Notes: a model not told the origin generated them from the sequence alone. A stretch of DNA of 64,000 nt from Affinundibacterium fentianense (GCF_018139545.1 NZ_JAGSPJ010000002.1:558001-622000); one strand, 5' to 3'. Positions 20,589-30,942 are shown, counted from the stretch's first letter. Numbers and translations: made by a program.

Positions 20589-21377
20589 ATGACGACAGCG
20601 ACACACAATACCCAATTATGGAACCAAAATGCCGACGCATGGAGCGAAGGCATTGCATCTGCAAAAGACCAAATTAACGAAAGTTTCGGAATCCCGTATT
20701 TTCTTGGCTTGCTCGGTGATATTCACGGATTACAGGTACTCGATGCGGGTTGCGGAGAGGGACGAAGCACTCGACATCTCGCTCGTCGAGGCGGCCTGAT
20801 GACCGGCATTGATATTGCAGAATCCATGATCGCCAATGCAAAGAAAAAGGCCGTCGATTCCGCGATTAAAGACACCGCACCAATCAATTATTTTGTCGAT
20901 TCCTGCCAACAAATAAAAAGTGCGGAAGACAAGCAGTATGATCTTGTTACTTCCTATATGGCACTGATGGATACCCCTGATTTACCGCAGGTTTTAGCAG
21001 AGTTTTTTCGGGTACTTAAGCCTGGAGGAAAACTAGCGGTGATGGTTAGACACCCTTGTTTTTTCACACCTGGAATGAAAATTCTCAACAATCAAAATGC
21101 GCAAAGAGTTGCACTTACCGTTAGCAATTATTTTTTACGGCAAGCATATGTCGAAAAATGGTCGTTCTCCGAACAGGATGGAAACGCTTTTCAAGTGACG
21201 CGCTATCCTTATACGATCAGCGACTATCTACAAAATTTACTGAAAGTCGGCTTCCAATTGAGCCAAGTTGTCGAGCCAAGGCCAACAGCACCGATGGTTA
21301 ATCAAGAACCTCGCCTTCAGTTTTGGCAGCAACATGCAGCACTTTATTTATTTTTCTCTGCGACTAAGCCGACGTAA
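20589..21377 (+). CDS. Class I SAM-dependent methyltransferase
   Basis: A 262-residue Methyltransf_11-type enzyme. Motif I is VLDAGCGEG at residues 50-58, the acidic post-motif is TGIDIAESMI, and FRVLKPGGKLAVMVRHPCF forms the motif III region; the C-terminal 80 residues would form the substrate lid. It starts 6 bases after the CphA-like ligase stop and ends 14 bases before the deaminase-family gene, so the three genes look like one operon. The substrate cannot be told from sequence; the context suggests a small molecule or peptide made by the ligase. Confidence 0.85.
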   Translation: MTTATHNTQLWNQNADAWSEGIASAKDQINESFGIPYFLGLLGDIHGLQVLDAGCGEGRSTRHLARRGGLMTGIDIAESMIANAKKKAVDSAIKDTAPINYFVDSCQQIKSAEDKQYDLVTSYMALMDTPDLPQVLAEFFRVLKPGGKLAVMVRHPCFFTPGMKILNNQNAQRVALTVSNYFLRQAYVEKWSFSEQDGNAFQVTRYPYTISDYLQNLLKVGFQLSQVVEPRPTAPMVNQEPRLQFWQQHAALYLFFSATKPT

Positions 21378-21391
21378 GTGGGACGAATACG

Positions 21392-22441
21392 ATGCACGCC
21401 CATCCCCCCCTTGATACCCAACTGCATGAGCGCATTCGTCAATTGGCAAAAGTTGAATTGCACTTACATCTTGAGGGTAGTATTTCACCAGAAACCTTAT
21501 TAGATTTAGCGAAGAAGCATCAATTTACGATACCTGCAAAGTTCGCGACACCAGACCTCGTTCGTTCGCACTATAGCCGCTACAAAGATTTCCGTGACTT
21601 TGTGAACATCTTCATCTTAGGTGTGAACTGCCTCAAAACACCAGAGGATTTTTATTTGGTGATGAAACAACTGGGGGCCCGTCTCGCCAGCCAGAATGTT
21701 CTTTATGCTGAGGTCACTTGGACGCCACAATTCTATTTACTCAGACCGTGTGGCCTTGACTCGATCTTGCGTGTATTAAATCAAGCCCGCAGAGAAATCG
21801 AAACGGAATTGGGCATACGAGTTCGTTGGATTCCCGATTTGATTCGTAATTTTCCGAAACCCGCCCCCAAAGTAACGCAGTGGTTGATACAGCAGATGCG
21901 TCGTGGCGACAGCGGTATCGTCGCGCTTGGCTTAGGCGGTCCTGAGTATGCACACCCAGCGAGCAATTTTGAATTAATATTCCAAGCCGCACGAGAATGT
22001 GGACTACCAGCAAATCCACATGCGGGTGAAAATGATGGCCCAATCAGTGTTCGTAACACTTTGCATTGCCTTCAACCACGTCGAATTGGACACGGCGTCC
22101 GCGCAAGCGAAGATCCCGAGTTGATGGCATTACTTCGCACACAAAGAACTCATTTGGAAGTTTGCTTGAGTAGCAATATTCAATTAGGTATCTACGCTGA
22201 TTTCGAACAGCATCCACTCAGGACTTTGCTCGATGCAGGCTGCGAATTGAGTTTACATACTGACGACCCAGTGTTGTTTCAGACCAGCCTCAATCAAGAA
22301 TACCAATATGCTTTGGAATACTGTGGCATGCATTGGAATGAATTACTTCAATCGATCAATGCGGCCTTGAATGCGAGCTATCTTGATGAGTCAACAAAAC
22401 GCATTCTACAAAAAGAACTTTCACGCAATTCAATGGTATGA
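21392..22441 (+). CDS. Adenosine deaminase family protein
   Basis: A 349-residue metal-dependent TIM-barrel deaminase. Zinc ligands are visible: His24 and His26 in ELHLHLEGS, His210 in PHAGE (catalytic Glu213), His in RIGHG, and the acid pair Asp291/Asp292 in HTDDP. All catalytic positions of adenosine deaminase are kept, and LSSNIQLG matches the family's (P/L)xSNxxLG loop. Family members act on adenosine, adenine or other nucleosides, so the substrate is not certain. It is the last gene of the ligase-methyltransferase-deaminase unit and is followed directly by a strong terminator. Confidence 0.88.
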   Translation: MHAHPPLDTQLHERIRQLAKVELHLHLEGSISPETLLDLAKKHQFTIPAKFATPDLVRSHYSRYKDFRDFVNIFILGVNCLKTPEDFYLVMKQLGARLASQNVLYAEVTWTPQFYLLRPCGLDSILRVLNQARREIETELGIRVRWIPDLIRNFPKPAPKVTQWLIQQMRRGDSGIVALGLGGPEYAHPASNFELIFQAARECGLPANPHAGENDGPISVRNTLHCLQPRRIGHGVRASEDPELMALLRTQRTHLEVCLSSNIQLGIYADFEQHPLRTLLDAGCELSLHTDDPVLFQTSLNQEYQYALEYCGMHWNELLQSINAALNASYLDESTKRILQKELSRNSMV

Positions 22442-22459
22442 GCACCCACTCAATCAAAA

Positions 22460-22486
22460 AAAACGGCGCCTCTTCGGCGCCGTTTT
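22460..22486 (+). terminator. Rho-independent terminator
   Basis: Perfect 11-bp stem (AAAACGGCGCC at 22460-22470, GGCGCCGTTTT at 22476-22486) with loop TCTTC, 19 bases after the deaminase stop. The A-run and T-run let it serve both this operon and the convergent TonB receptor gene. Confidence 0.92.
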
Positions 22487-22515
22487 CATGAGAAACATCG
22501 ACTAGACCTTGGAAA

Positions 22516-25026
22516 CTAGAGACTATAGCTCATACGTGCATATACAAACCGACCGGAACGTCCAAATGGTGAGTAATTAGAAAATGTCGTCGCACCTGTT
22601 GTGTTCAACGCAGGTAAACGAGGGTCACTATAGACATCAAATAGATTGTCCGCTCCGACAGCCAACTTCAATTTCGGAGAAAAATGGTAACGGAACTCAA
22701 AGTCAACCAAAGTTTTGGGTGATAGCACTTGGTCCAATGCAGCCGTTGTACCAGGGTCTAAAACTTCACCATAGCGGGTCGCACGAAGTGTTGCACCAAA
22801 ATCGCTTAATTTCCAGTCCACGCTGGCGTTAAGCTTATTACGCGGTTGCCCTTTTTCAAAAACCAACACATTAATACGATCAAACAAAATCGGTGCTGGA
22901 CTCAACGCAGCCAATTGTGCTGTCTGCGGCACTTTGGTCACTTCAGTCTTGGTAAAATTCCCTGCAACAGTAAAATCAAATCGCCCTGATGACTCCGTCA
23001 ATAATGGCCAATTCGATACGATATCCAGTCCCTTCGTTGTCGTATCAACCCCGTTAATAAAGAAGCGTCCGCCACCTATTCCGATAAAGCCTTGCGCAGT
23101 CAAATAATTCCGCACGTTTGCCGCAGTCAAATTTTCAGACAACACGATACGATTACTTAATTTGATCTGATAGGCATCAACTGTGATACCCAATTTTCCG
23201 AAGCTGAATACAGCTCCCAAGGATTGATTAAATGATTTTTCTGCATCCAGTGGCTTCGCGCCCAACGCTACTGCCGCAGGGTCAGTTGGCTTAAATGTCG
23301 TTATTTCAAACGGTACACCGTTGATGAAATTCGTTGCTGTTGAAGTAAAGTACTGTTGCTGTGGGGATGGCGCTCGGAAGCCATTCTGCAAAGACCCTCG
23401 AATCCCAAATTGCTTACTAAAATCATAGCGAGTTGCAAACTTGCCCGTCACGTTACTGCCAAAATCCGAGTAACGTTCAGCACGCAACGCGGCCGATGCT
23501 TGCCATTCTTTGCTTAGATTCGTTTCGACATCAAGATAGGCGCCGATTGCGCTACGGCTATTGTCGGATGCGTTCGCTGGCGTAAAGCCAGGAAATACTT
23601 GCGCACCAGGCGCAGTGGGTGAACCATTCGCCAGTTTTTCGCCGCCAAAGCGATACGAATCGGCTTCGCCCGCAAACAAACTGTACCCTTCACGACGAGC
23701 CTCAAATCCAGTTGCGAAGCTGATCGGGGATGAAAATTCTGGCAAACTAAATGAACGCACCGCCGACAAATTAAATACTAATTGATCGTACGAAAAACCA
23801 CCTGCGTAAAATTGCTTCTTGCTATTTGGACCGATGGAACGATTCAGGGTGTCTTTAATCGTGAACTGCATCTTATTTTTGCCGTAACCCAAAGACGCAT
23901 CCATATCCCAATTACCGGCCAACCAACTCACGCCAGCGGTCGCACTAAAATCATCGACCTGTGGTGCTATTTTGGGTAAAAAACCATCAGGGTAAACAGC
24001 AAGTATATTTTGATCCTGTAATGGTCGCCGGAAAAAACCAGCCGACAAGGCATCACGTCGTTGGTAACTAGACCAACCATAAATTTTTGTCCCGCCTTCT
24101 AATGTCTGACCGGCATTCACGAACACCGTCGACTGTTTCAGTTCTGGTTCGCCATACCATGCATCGAAACGATTGAAAGTCTTCTCACGTGGGTCAAATG
24201 CACCGGAAACCAATGGGTATTGCTGGCGAAAATCCCATCCACCCCGTTCGGTATGCTCTTGATCTTTTAACTCGGCAGCAATCGTGACATAGCCAGTTTC
24301 ACCAAACGATAATCCCTTCCAAATACTCAGTGTTCCAGTTCCGCCGTCATGGCGCTCGCGGGATGTACCGGGAGCGGACCATGTCGCACCTGCAGGCGTC
24401 GCTGAAGTCAAGTAATCATATTCGGTTATACGCTGACCGTAGCTTGCTGTCACTTCGCCGCCATCACGATCTTCACGCAAGCGTAGATTAATTACTCCAG
24501 AGAGAGCATCTGAGCCATATTGTGCCGATGCTCCATCACGCAGGACTTCAATGTTCTTCACGATCGCGCTAGGAATCGTATTTAAATCCACCGCCGCGGC
24601 ACCACGCCCCACGGTACCATTCACGTTAACTAAAGAAGATGCATGGCGGCGTTTCGAATTCACCAATACCAAAGTTTGATCCGGTCCTAAACCACGCAAA
24701 GTCGCCGGCCGTATCGTATCTGTTCCATCGGTGAGTCCGGGACGCGGGAAATTTAGAGAAGGCAAAGCCACAGACAAGGCCTGATTGATTTCACTCACAC
24801 CTAAGTTTTGTAAAGATTCCGCAGAAATCACATCGACAGGTGCCGTTGTATTTGTCGCAGAGCGATTTTGCATCCTAGTTCCCGTTACAATCACGGACGC
24901 CGGCTTATCGTCTTGTGATTGTATTGAACTGGTGACCGCATTAGTTTGCGCAAAACTCCAACTTGAACAGAATGTCGACGCAATTGCCAACACGAGAGTT
25001 GACCGCTTTAATTTAGAATGCTGCAT
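22516..25026 (-). CDS. TonB-dependent outer-membrane receptor
   Basis: Outer-membrane beta-barrel transporter of 836 residues. The ATG at 25026 follows a GGAGG site and starts a signal peptide (STLVLAIASTFCSSWSFAQ). A TonB-box-like SVIVTGTR precedes the plug domain, which carries LRGLGPDQTLVLVNSKR and EVLRDGASAQYGSDALSGVINL. The barrel fills the rest and ends ARMSYSL, so the last residue is Leu rather than the usual Phe or Trp. No uptake genes, FecIR-type regulators or Fur box were recognised next to it, so the substrate (siderophore, sugar, peptide or cofactor) is unknown. It is convergent with the deaminase operon. Confidence 0.9.
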   Translation of the reverse strand: MQHSKLKRSTLVLAIASTFCSSWSFAQTNAVTSSIQSQDDKPASVIVTGTRMQNRSATNTTAPVDVISAESLQNLGVSEINQALSVALPSLNFPRPGLTDGTDTIRPATLRGLGPDQTLVLVNSKRRHASSLVNVNGTVGRGAAAVDLNTIPSAIVKNIEVLRDGASAQYGSDALSGVINLRLREDRDGGEVTASYGQRITEYDYLTSATPAGATWSAPGTSRERHDGGTGTLSIWKGLSFGETGYVTIAAELKDQEHTERGGWDFRQQYPLVSGAFDPREKTFNRFDAWYGEPELKQSTVFVNAGQTLEGGTKIYGWSSYQRRDALSAGFFRRPLQDQNILAVYPDGFLPKIAPQVDDFSATAGVSWLAGNWDMDASLGYGKNKMQFTIKDTLNRSIGPNSKKQFYAGGFSYDQLVFNLSAVRSFSLPEFSSPISFATGFEARREGYSLFAGEADSYRFGGEKLANGSPTAPGAQVFPGFTPANASDNSRSAIGAYLDVETNLSKEWQASAALRAERYSDFGSNVTGKFATRYDFSKQFGIRGSLQNGFRAPSPQQQYFTSTATNFINGVPFEITTFKPTDPAAVALGAKPLDAEKSFNQSLGAVFSFGKLGITVDAYQIKLSNRIVLSENLTAANVRNYLTAQGFIGIGGGRFFINGVDTTTKGLDIVSNWPLLTESSGRFDFTVAGNFTKTEVTKVPQTAQLAALSPAPILFDRINVLVFEKGQPRNKLNASVDWKLSDFGATLRATRYGEVLDPGTTAALDQVLSPKTLVDFEFRYHFSPKLKLAVGADNLFDVYSDPRLPALNTTGATTFSNYSPFGRSGRFVYARMSYSL

Positions 25027-25319
25027 TGAAAACCTCCAGACATAAAATGACACCAAGTGCAAAAAAAGAAATGGGGGATGCAGACGACACAATGTGAGAA
25101 CATCATGACAGCAAGAAATTTTCAAGTCAATTTAAGCCCACTGAGATACAACAGATAGTCCTAAACACAAAACTTTCCTTGAATAGCCGTATCGCTCCAA
25201 TGAAAAACCCATCGTCAACTCAGGGTTTCAAACAAATTATCAAAACGACTTAGAAAACGAAGAACTGTCATTTAACCAATCGTTTTCTGAATAGACCAAA
25301 CCGTCAAACACAACGCACC

Positions 25320-25964
25320 ATGAACATCGACGTCAAACAATATTCTCCCGCCTGCGAGCGCAACCAAGATCCCATCTTGGCGCAACTAAAACACTATTTA
25401 AACAGCGCCATGCATGTTTTGGAAATCGGCAGCGGAACGGGACAACATGCTGTCTACTTCAGCCAACATCTGCCACATTTAATGTGGCATCCAAGTGACA
25501 GATGTGAAAACCATCCTAGTATTCGTGCATGGATTGCTAGTTCAACTAATAACAATATCGCGCAACCTATCGCATTGGATGTCGCCCATGATCCATGGCC
25601 TACGTTCAAATTCGATGCCATTTTTACTGCCAATACCTGCCACATCATGCGTTGGGAAGAAGTCTGCATAATGTTGAAAAAGGCAGCATCAGTGCTTAAA
25701 ACCAAGGGCCACATGTTGATTTACGGGCCGTTTAATTACGACGGTCAATTTACCAGCCCAAGCAACAAAGATTTTGATGCTGCATTACGCCTACAAGCGC
25801 CCCATCGCGGTATCAGGGACATACAGGACATTGTGCAGATTACCAATACATTCGGTTTCGATTTACTGAACGATATCGCCATGCCTGCGAATAATCGCTT
25901 ACTGGTATTCTCACTCCTAGAAAACACCAATGACAGTAATCATAGCCCGAGAAACGACGAATGA
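25320..25964 (+). CDS. DUF938 family SAM-dependent methyltransferase-like protein
   Basis: A 214-residue DUF938 protein. The family N-terminus SPACERNQDPIL is at residues 9-20, the SAM-binding motif VLEIGSGTGQH at 33-43, and the family block YGPFNYDGQFTSPSN with GIRD further on. DUF938 proteins have a class I methyltransferase fold; the substrate is unknown. The gene is divergent from the TonB receptor with 293 bases between, where no operator was recognised. It appears monocistronic. Confidence 0.85.
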   Translation: MNIDVKQYSPACERNQDPILAQLKHYLNSAMHVLEIGSGTGQHAVYFSQHLPHLMWHPSDRCENHPSIRAWIASSTNNNIAQPIALDVAHDPWPTFKFDAIFTANTCHIMRWEEVCIMLKKAASVLKTKGHMLIYGPFNYDGQFTSPSNKDFDAALRLQAPHRGIRDIQDIVQITNTFGFDLLNDIAMPANNRLLVFSLLENTNDSNHSPRNDE

Positions 25965-26097
25965 AATAAGTCTCTTCTTAGTTTGTGCAGTACTTGTTAA
26001 AAATGGTTAAAGAAAGGAATGACGCCAAGCTCCGGTGCTAGAGTAGCGCGATTAAGCTCAGCCAATAATTCGTTCGTCTATCGAAATCGCGCACCTG

Positions 26098-29000
26098 ATG
26101 AGAATTTTCCAATCTGTTTTTACCACTTTTGTATTTCTCTTCCTGTGTCTAATGAGCGGAAATACCAATGCGGAAAAAATCGACACAAAGCATCAGAACC
26201 CATATCTCGCCGAGCGCCTTCATAACTTCGAAAATGGTACGCCACTACTGCGCCATTTCAGTCCACAAGAATACAAAGCGCAGGGACAAAACTGGGCAAT
26301 TGTTCAAGATCAACGCGGCATGATTTATGTCGGCAATAACGATGGTGTTCTCGAGTACGACGGCGAACGTTGGCGCTTAATTCGCGTTGCCAATCAAACT
26401 ACTGTTCGTTCGCTAACAGTCGATCAGAGTGGGAATATATTTGTCGGCGCTGTGGGTGAAATTGGCTATTTAAAGCCCGATGCATCGGGGCGCATGCAAT
26501 ATGTTTCATTGCTAGAAAAACTTGCCCCAGACGACCGACAATTTTCCGATGTATGGCGTTGCTTTGCGACCGAGCAGGGCATTTTCTTTTCATCCTATCA
26601 GCGTTTGATCCGAATCCATGGTGAGCAAGTCGAGGTCTGGAAACCCAAAGTCAGTTTTCAATTAAGTTTTTGGGTCGATCAACAACTATTCATTCGCGAT
26701 GCAGAAGTTGGACTCATGCGCTTAGAGGGTAAAGAGCTGAAACTAATAACAGGTGGTGAACGCTTCGCCTTTGAACGGATCTATACAATTTTGCCATGGA
26801 GTCGAGATGAAATCAGTGGCAAAAACCAAATATTAATAGGAACCCGCCAACTCGGCTTTCAATTATTTGACGGAGACCAATATAGCAAGTGGCCCACCGA
26901 AATCGACAAAGAGCTGCAAGCAAATTTACTCTATAGCGCAGCACAATTATCTGATGGTCATCTCGCGTTTGGTACCATCCAAGGTGGATTGTATATTATC
27001 GACAGACAGGGACATCTACTCACCCATTTAGATAAAACAAATGGCTTACCAGACCAAGCGGTTTATGGCTTGAAAGTCGATCAAGCAAAAGGCTTATGGG
27101 TCGCACTTGATCGAGGCTTATTGCGAATTGAAGTAAGTAGCCCACTCACCAAATTCAATGAGACCAATGGCTTAGTCGGTTCCACACTGTCCGTGCACCG
27201 ACATCAAGGCAGAATCTATGCTTCGACCACACAAGGCTTATATCAGTTAAAGCCGGGACCAGACGCGCGATTTGAACGAGTCCCAGGCGTCGATGGTCCC
27301 ACTTGGAGTTTCTTATCGATCGGAGACACACTACTGATAGCCAACTATCAAGGCGTCTACGAAATTCAAACTCATCGGGTCAATCGTGTCCTGAGCGCAG
27401 ATGCAGCCTTTTCTTTAGCACAATCGAAAAAGTACCCCGACTTCATCTTGGTTGGATTGCGCAGCGGCTTAGCAATTCTTCATTACAAAGATGGGCATTG
27501 GCAAAATGCCGGCAGCGTGCCCGGAATAAAAGATGAGATTCGAACAATTCAAGAAGATACGGATGGTCGAATCTGGGTGGGAACGAATGCCAGTGGCATT
27601 TTAAGAATCTCTCAAGACAAGCTGTTCTCAATTAACAAGCAGCCACAGGTTGAGCGTTTTGGTGTCAGCCATGGGCTCCCTAATCCCAACAAGAATTGGG
27701 TCTATTGGATTCAAGACAAAATCCGTTTTGCGACGGCAAAAGGCGTCATGCTCTTCGATGAAAAAACGGGCCGCTTTATGGTTGATCCATTATTTGAAAA
27801 ACTCTTTAGTGAACCTCGGCCCGTATTCAGTCTGTATGAAGATAAACAACGCGGCATTTGGATGTTTTCACAGCATCAAACGACGGGATCTGAAGAAGTC
27901 GGTATCGCGAAATTGCAAGCTAATGGAAGACTAGAGTGGGACTCGAAAGCACTGAGCGCCCTCTTTGGTGAACGCGCAGAGGGAATGATGCGCATTCTCA
28001 GTGATCAAAATGGCGTCATCTGGCTTGGAGGTAGCAAGGGATTGTTTCACTACGACCCCCAAATTCAACAAGACTACCAATATCCGTTTGCTGCGATGAT
28101 ACGCAATGTCAGTAAAGGCGATACAACAATTTTTGGTGGTGAAGGTCAGATTCAAAAACCAGCTCTTGCTTATCAAGACAATCGACTCCGTTTTGACTAC
28201 GCCGCACCGAATTTCAATTCACAAAAAATGAGTCAATTTCAAGTTTTCCTTGAAGGAAACGATGAGGGTTGGTCGGACTGGACAAGCGAGAGCTACCGAG
28301 ACTACAGCAATCTCTACGAAGGCAACTATCAGTTCCGCGTCAGGGCTAAAAACCACTATGGCACGATCAGTCAAGAAGCCGTTTTTGCATTTTCAATTCA
28401 GCCACCTTGGTATCGAACTATTTGGGCATATTTGTTTTACGCTGCCTGTGGTGGCTTCATTCTTTTCATCGCAGTTCACTGGCGTTTAGCGCGCCTGCGT
28501 CGCCAAAAATTACAGCTTGAGCAATTAATTACAGAACGAACGGCAGAACTCCAACACGCTTATGCAGAAATCGAAAAAATCAGCCTGACCGATCCTCTCA
28601 CTGGTTTAGGAAATCGACGCTTCTTTACCCAGCAAATTGAGCAATTGGAAGTCCATCCCTTGCAGGATGAACGCCGCCAAGCGAACGCAAGCCGCCTTGC
28701 CTTCGTGATGTTGGACATCGATTACTTCAAACAAGTTAACGACCGTTTCGGACATGCGGCAGGCGACACAATCTTAACTGGATTTGCCGAGATACTTCGG
28801 CAGCATTGCCGAAAAGATGATTTGGCGATTCGTTGGGGGGGTGAAGAATTCTTATTATGCGCAAAAATCAGTGATGAAATGGAGGCACTGCTTTGGGCAA
28901 GTCGATTAAGAAAAGCAATCAGTGCTGCACCATTCAATCTCAGAGATGGGATGCAGCTCAGCTGTACTTGCTCCATTGGGATTGCATGCTTCCCATTTCA

Positions 29001-29226
29001 ACTCGACGCACCCGATGCCTTGAACAAGGAAGATATTATCGGCTTAGCCGATATGGCACTCTATCTCGCCAAACAACAAGGACGGAATCGCTGTATCGAA
29101 CTCTATCCAAACAAACAGGTCATACAACACTTACAGGATCACATCCCGCTCGACTTCGCAGCACTACTCAATTCCGGCATGTTACTCACGCGCTCGGATC
29201 TCGATATGATACCTCCTGCTGAATAA
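26098..29226 (+). CDS. Periplasmic two-component-propeller sensor diguanylate cyclase
   Basis: A 1042-residue membrane-bound c-di-GMP synthase. Signal peptide (about 1-26); a large periplasmic region with repeated ligand-binding propeller motifs (WVGTNASGILRI, VWLGGSKGLFHYDP type); a Y_Y_Y domain near residues 695-770; one membrane segment near 778-800; a short coiled coil; then GGDEF. The active site is GGEEF at 914-918, and the RxxD inhibitory site RKDD at 905-908 has the correct 5-residue spacing, so feedback-controlled cyclase activity is expected. Such propellers usually sense saccharides or cell-surface ligands. It is a single gene; the next gene is convergent. Confidence 0.9.
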   Translation: MRIFQSVFTTFVFLFLCLMSGNTNAEKIDTKHQNPYLAERLHNFENGTPLLRHFSPQEYKAQGQNWAIVQDQRGMIYVGNNDGVLEYDGERWRLIRVANQTTVRSLTVDQSGNIFVGAVGEIGYLKPDASGRMQYVSLLEKLAPDDRQFSDVWRCFATEQGIFFSSYQRLIRIHGEQVEVWKPKVSFQLSFWVDQQLFIRDAEVGLMRLEGKELKLITGGERFAFERIYTILPWSRDEISGKNQILIGTRQLGFQLFDGDQYSKWPTEIDKELQANLLYSAAQLSDGHLAFGTIQGGLYIIDRQGHLLTHLDKTNGLPDQAVYGLKVDQAKGLWVALDRGLLRIEVSSPLTKFNETNGLVGSTLSVHRHQGRIYASTTQGLYQLKPGPDARFERVPGVDGPTWSFLSIGDTLLIANYQGVYEIQTHRVNRVLSADAAFSLAQSKKYPDFILVGLRSGLAILHYKDGHWQNAGSVPGIKDEIRTIQEDTDGRIWVGTNASGILRISQDKLFSINKQPQVERFGVSHGLPNPNKNWVYWIQDKIRFATAKGVMLFDEKTGRFMVDPLFEKLFSEPRPVFSLYEDKQRGIWMFSQHQTTGSEEVGIAKLQANGRLEWDSKALSALFGERAEGMMRILSDQNGVIWLGGSKGLFHYDPQIQQDYQYPFAAMIRNVSKGDTTIFGGEGQIQKPALAYQDNRLRFDYAAPNFNSQKMSQFQVFLEGNDEGWSDWTSESYRDYSNLYEGNYQFRVRAKNHYGTISQEAVFAFSIQPPWYRTIWAYLFYAACGGFILFIAVHWRLARLRRQKLQLEQLITERTAELQHAYAEIEKISLTDPLTGLGNRRFFTQQIEQLEVHPLQDERRQANASRLAFVMLDIDYFKQVNDRFGHAAGDTILTGFAEILRQHCRKDDLAIRWGGEEFLLCAKISDEMEALLWASRLRKAISAAPFNLRDGMQLSCTCSIGIACFPFQLDAPDALNKEDIIGLADMALYLAKQQGRNRCIELYPNKQVIQHLQDHIPLDFAALLNSGMLLTRSDLDMIPPAE

Positions 29227-29237
29227 GCTCACCATCG

Positions 29238-30815
29238 CTAACGTAAGACTGGTCGTGCGGAGAACGCGGTGTTACCGCCAACTTTAAACACACTCACCAA
29301 TTCAGACAAGGTCGCCGCTTGATTTTGCATTGCTTCAGCAGCGGCAGCGGCCTGTTCGACCAAGGATGCGTTTTGTTGTGTCACACCATCCATTTGGATT
29401 ATGGCTTGATTAATCTGATCGATGCCTGTCGATTGTTCCGTGCTGGCGGCGGTAATCTCAGCAACAATATCGCTAACACGACGCACGCTCTCGACAACTT
29501 CGTCCATTGTCGCACCTGCTTGATGCACTAGGCGCGAACCCGCATCAACCTTGTGCACTGAATCGTTAATCAATTCTTTAATTTCTTTTGCTGCTGCTGC
29601 ACTACGTTGCGCGAGACTCCTTACTTCGGAGGCGACGACTGCAAACCCTCTTCCTTGTTCGCCAGCTCGCGCCGCTTCAACCGCAGCATTCAAAGCGAGA
29701 ATATTCGTTTGGAACGCAATTCCATCGATCACACTAATAATATCGACAATCCGTTTTGATGATTCATTAATCGATTGCATCGTCACAACAACTTGCGAAA
29801 CGACTTCCCCTCCACGTTCAGCGACTTCAGAAGCAGTGCCAGATAACACATGAGCTTGCTTAGAATTGTCTGCATTTTGCTTCACGGTTGATGTAATTTC
29901 CTCCATCGATGCCGCGGTTTGTTCTAACGAACTCGCTTGTTCCTCAGTGCGCGAAGATAACTCAAGGTTACCCGCGGCGATCTGACTCGACGCGGTTGCA
30001 ATTGTCTCAGTCCCAGATCGAACTTGCCCAACAATTTGCAACAAACTATCGTTCATTTTCTTTAATGCTTGTAGAAGATTACCCAACTCATCATTTGAAT
30101 CACAAATAATCGCACGCGTTAAATCCCCAGCAGCAACTGTTTCAGCAATCGAGACTGCTTCGTTGATCGGACGCACAATGCTTGCCATTAGCCACCACCC
30201 CATTCCTACGACAATTAAAAATGCCAGAAGCAATGCGGCTGCGGTCAACCATGTAAATCGAACAAAAGCATTTTGCGACGCGTCGAATTCTTGCTTAGCG
30301 ACCGTGGTTTGCAATTTAACCAACTGATCCATCGCTAAGCGTACAGGATGAAACAAGTCTGCCAATTCGTGCGTCACCAAGACTTTTACTGAATTGAGAT
30401 CGCCAGCTTTCAAAGCAGCAATCGTTGGGTTTAAAGCTTTTTCTAAGAATATTGCTCGCTTCTGTTCGAAACTTTTTGCGAGAACTTTTTCCTCTTCAGT
30501 CAAGAAGGTTGCCATGTATTCCCCCCAAACTTGGGTCGCCTTGGCTCGATTTGCCTCCACTTCGGCGACACTTTTTGCTATTTGCTCTGGTGCTTCATTG
30601 GCAGCACGTGAGACAGCAATTTGATTTGTTTGGATTAGCCTGATAACCTCATCGAGTTGGCTGAGCGCTATCAAGCGATCATTATAAATCGTCTTCGTTG
30701 CGTCGTTTCCATTGGAGAGCGCCCAAAAACCTGCAGCGCCGATCAACATTGCGATCAAACCCAAAGTCACTAAACTCGCAATCAATTTTGCCCGAATAGT
30801 TAAATCTTGCAGCAT
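29238..30815 (-). CDS. Methyl-accepting chemotaxis protein
   Basis: A 525-residue chemoreceptor. First membrane segment about 8-32, a periplasmic four-helix bundle (about 33-185), second segment about 190-212, HAMP (PINEAVSIAETVAAGDLTRA), then a long signalling hairpin with the tip IDGIAFQTNILALNAAVEAA and GRGFAVVASEVRSLAQRS. There is no CheR-docking NWETF tail. GAGGAG precedes the ATG at 30815 by 6 bases; an ATG two codons upstream abuts that site. The ligand is unknown. The receptor gene stands alone, with no che genes in the window. Confidence 0.93.
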   Translation of the reverse strand: MLQDLTIRAKLIASLVTLGLIAMLIGAAGFWALSNGNDATKTIYNDRLIALSQLDEVIRLIQTNQIAVSRAANEAPEQIAKSVAEVEANRAKATQVWGEYMATFLTEEEKVLAKSFEQKRAIFLEKALNPTIAALKAGDLNSVKVLVTHELADLFHPVRLAMDQLVKLQTTVAKQEFDASQNAFVRFTWLTAAALLLAFLIVVGMGWWLMASIVRPINEAVSIAETVAAGDLTRAIICDSNDELGNLLQALKKMNDSLLQIVGQVRSGTETIATASSQIAAGNLELSSRTEEQASSLEQTAASMEEITSTVKQNADNSKQAHVLSGTASEVAERGGEVVSQVVVTMQSINESSKRIVDIISVIDGIAFQTNILALNAAVEAARAGEQGRGFAVVASEVRSLAQRSAAAAKEIKELINDSVHKVDAGSRLVHQAGATMDEVVESVRRVSDIVAEITAASTEQSTGIDQINQAIIQMDGVTQQNASLVEQAAAAAEAMQNQAATLSELVSVFKVGGNTAFSARPVLR

Positions 30816-30942
30816 AACCATCTCCTCAAAATATCTGAGCACAATTGGCCCATTCAATTCCGCAATTTAATTGGCATGCGCCTTATTCCACTTTTAAACG
30901 CAATCTTGCCCATCGCATGCAACTTGGAACATTTCAAAAACA

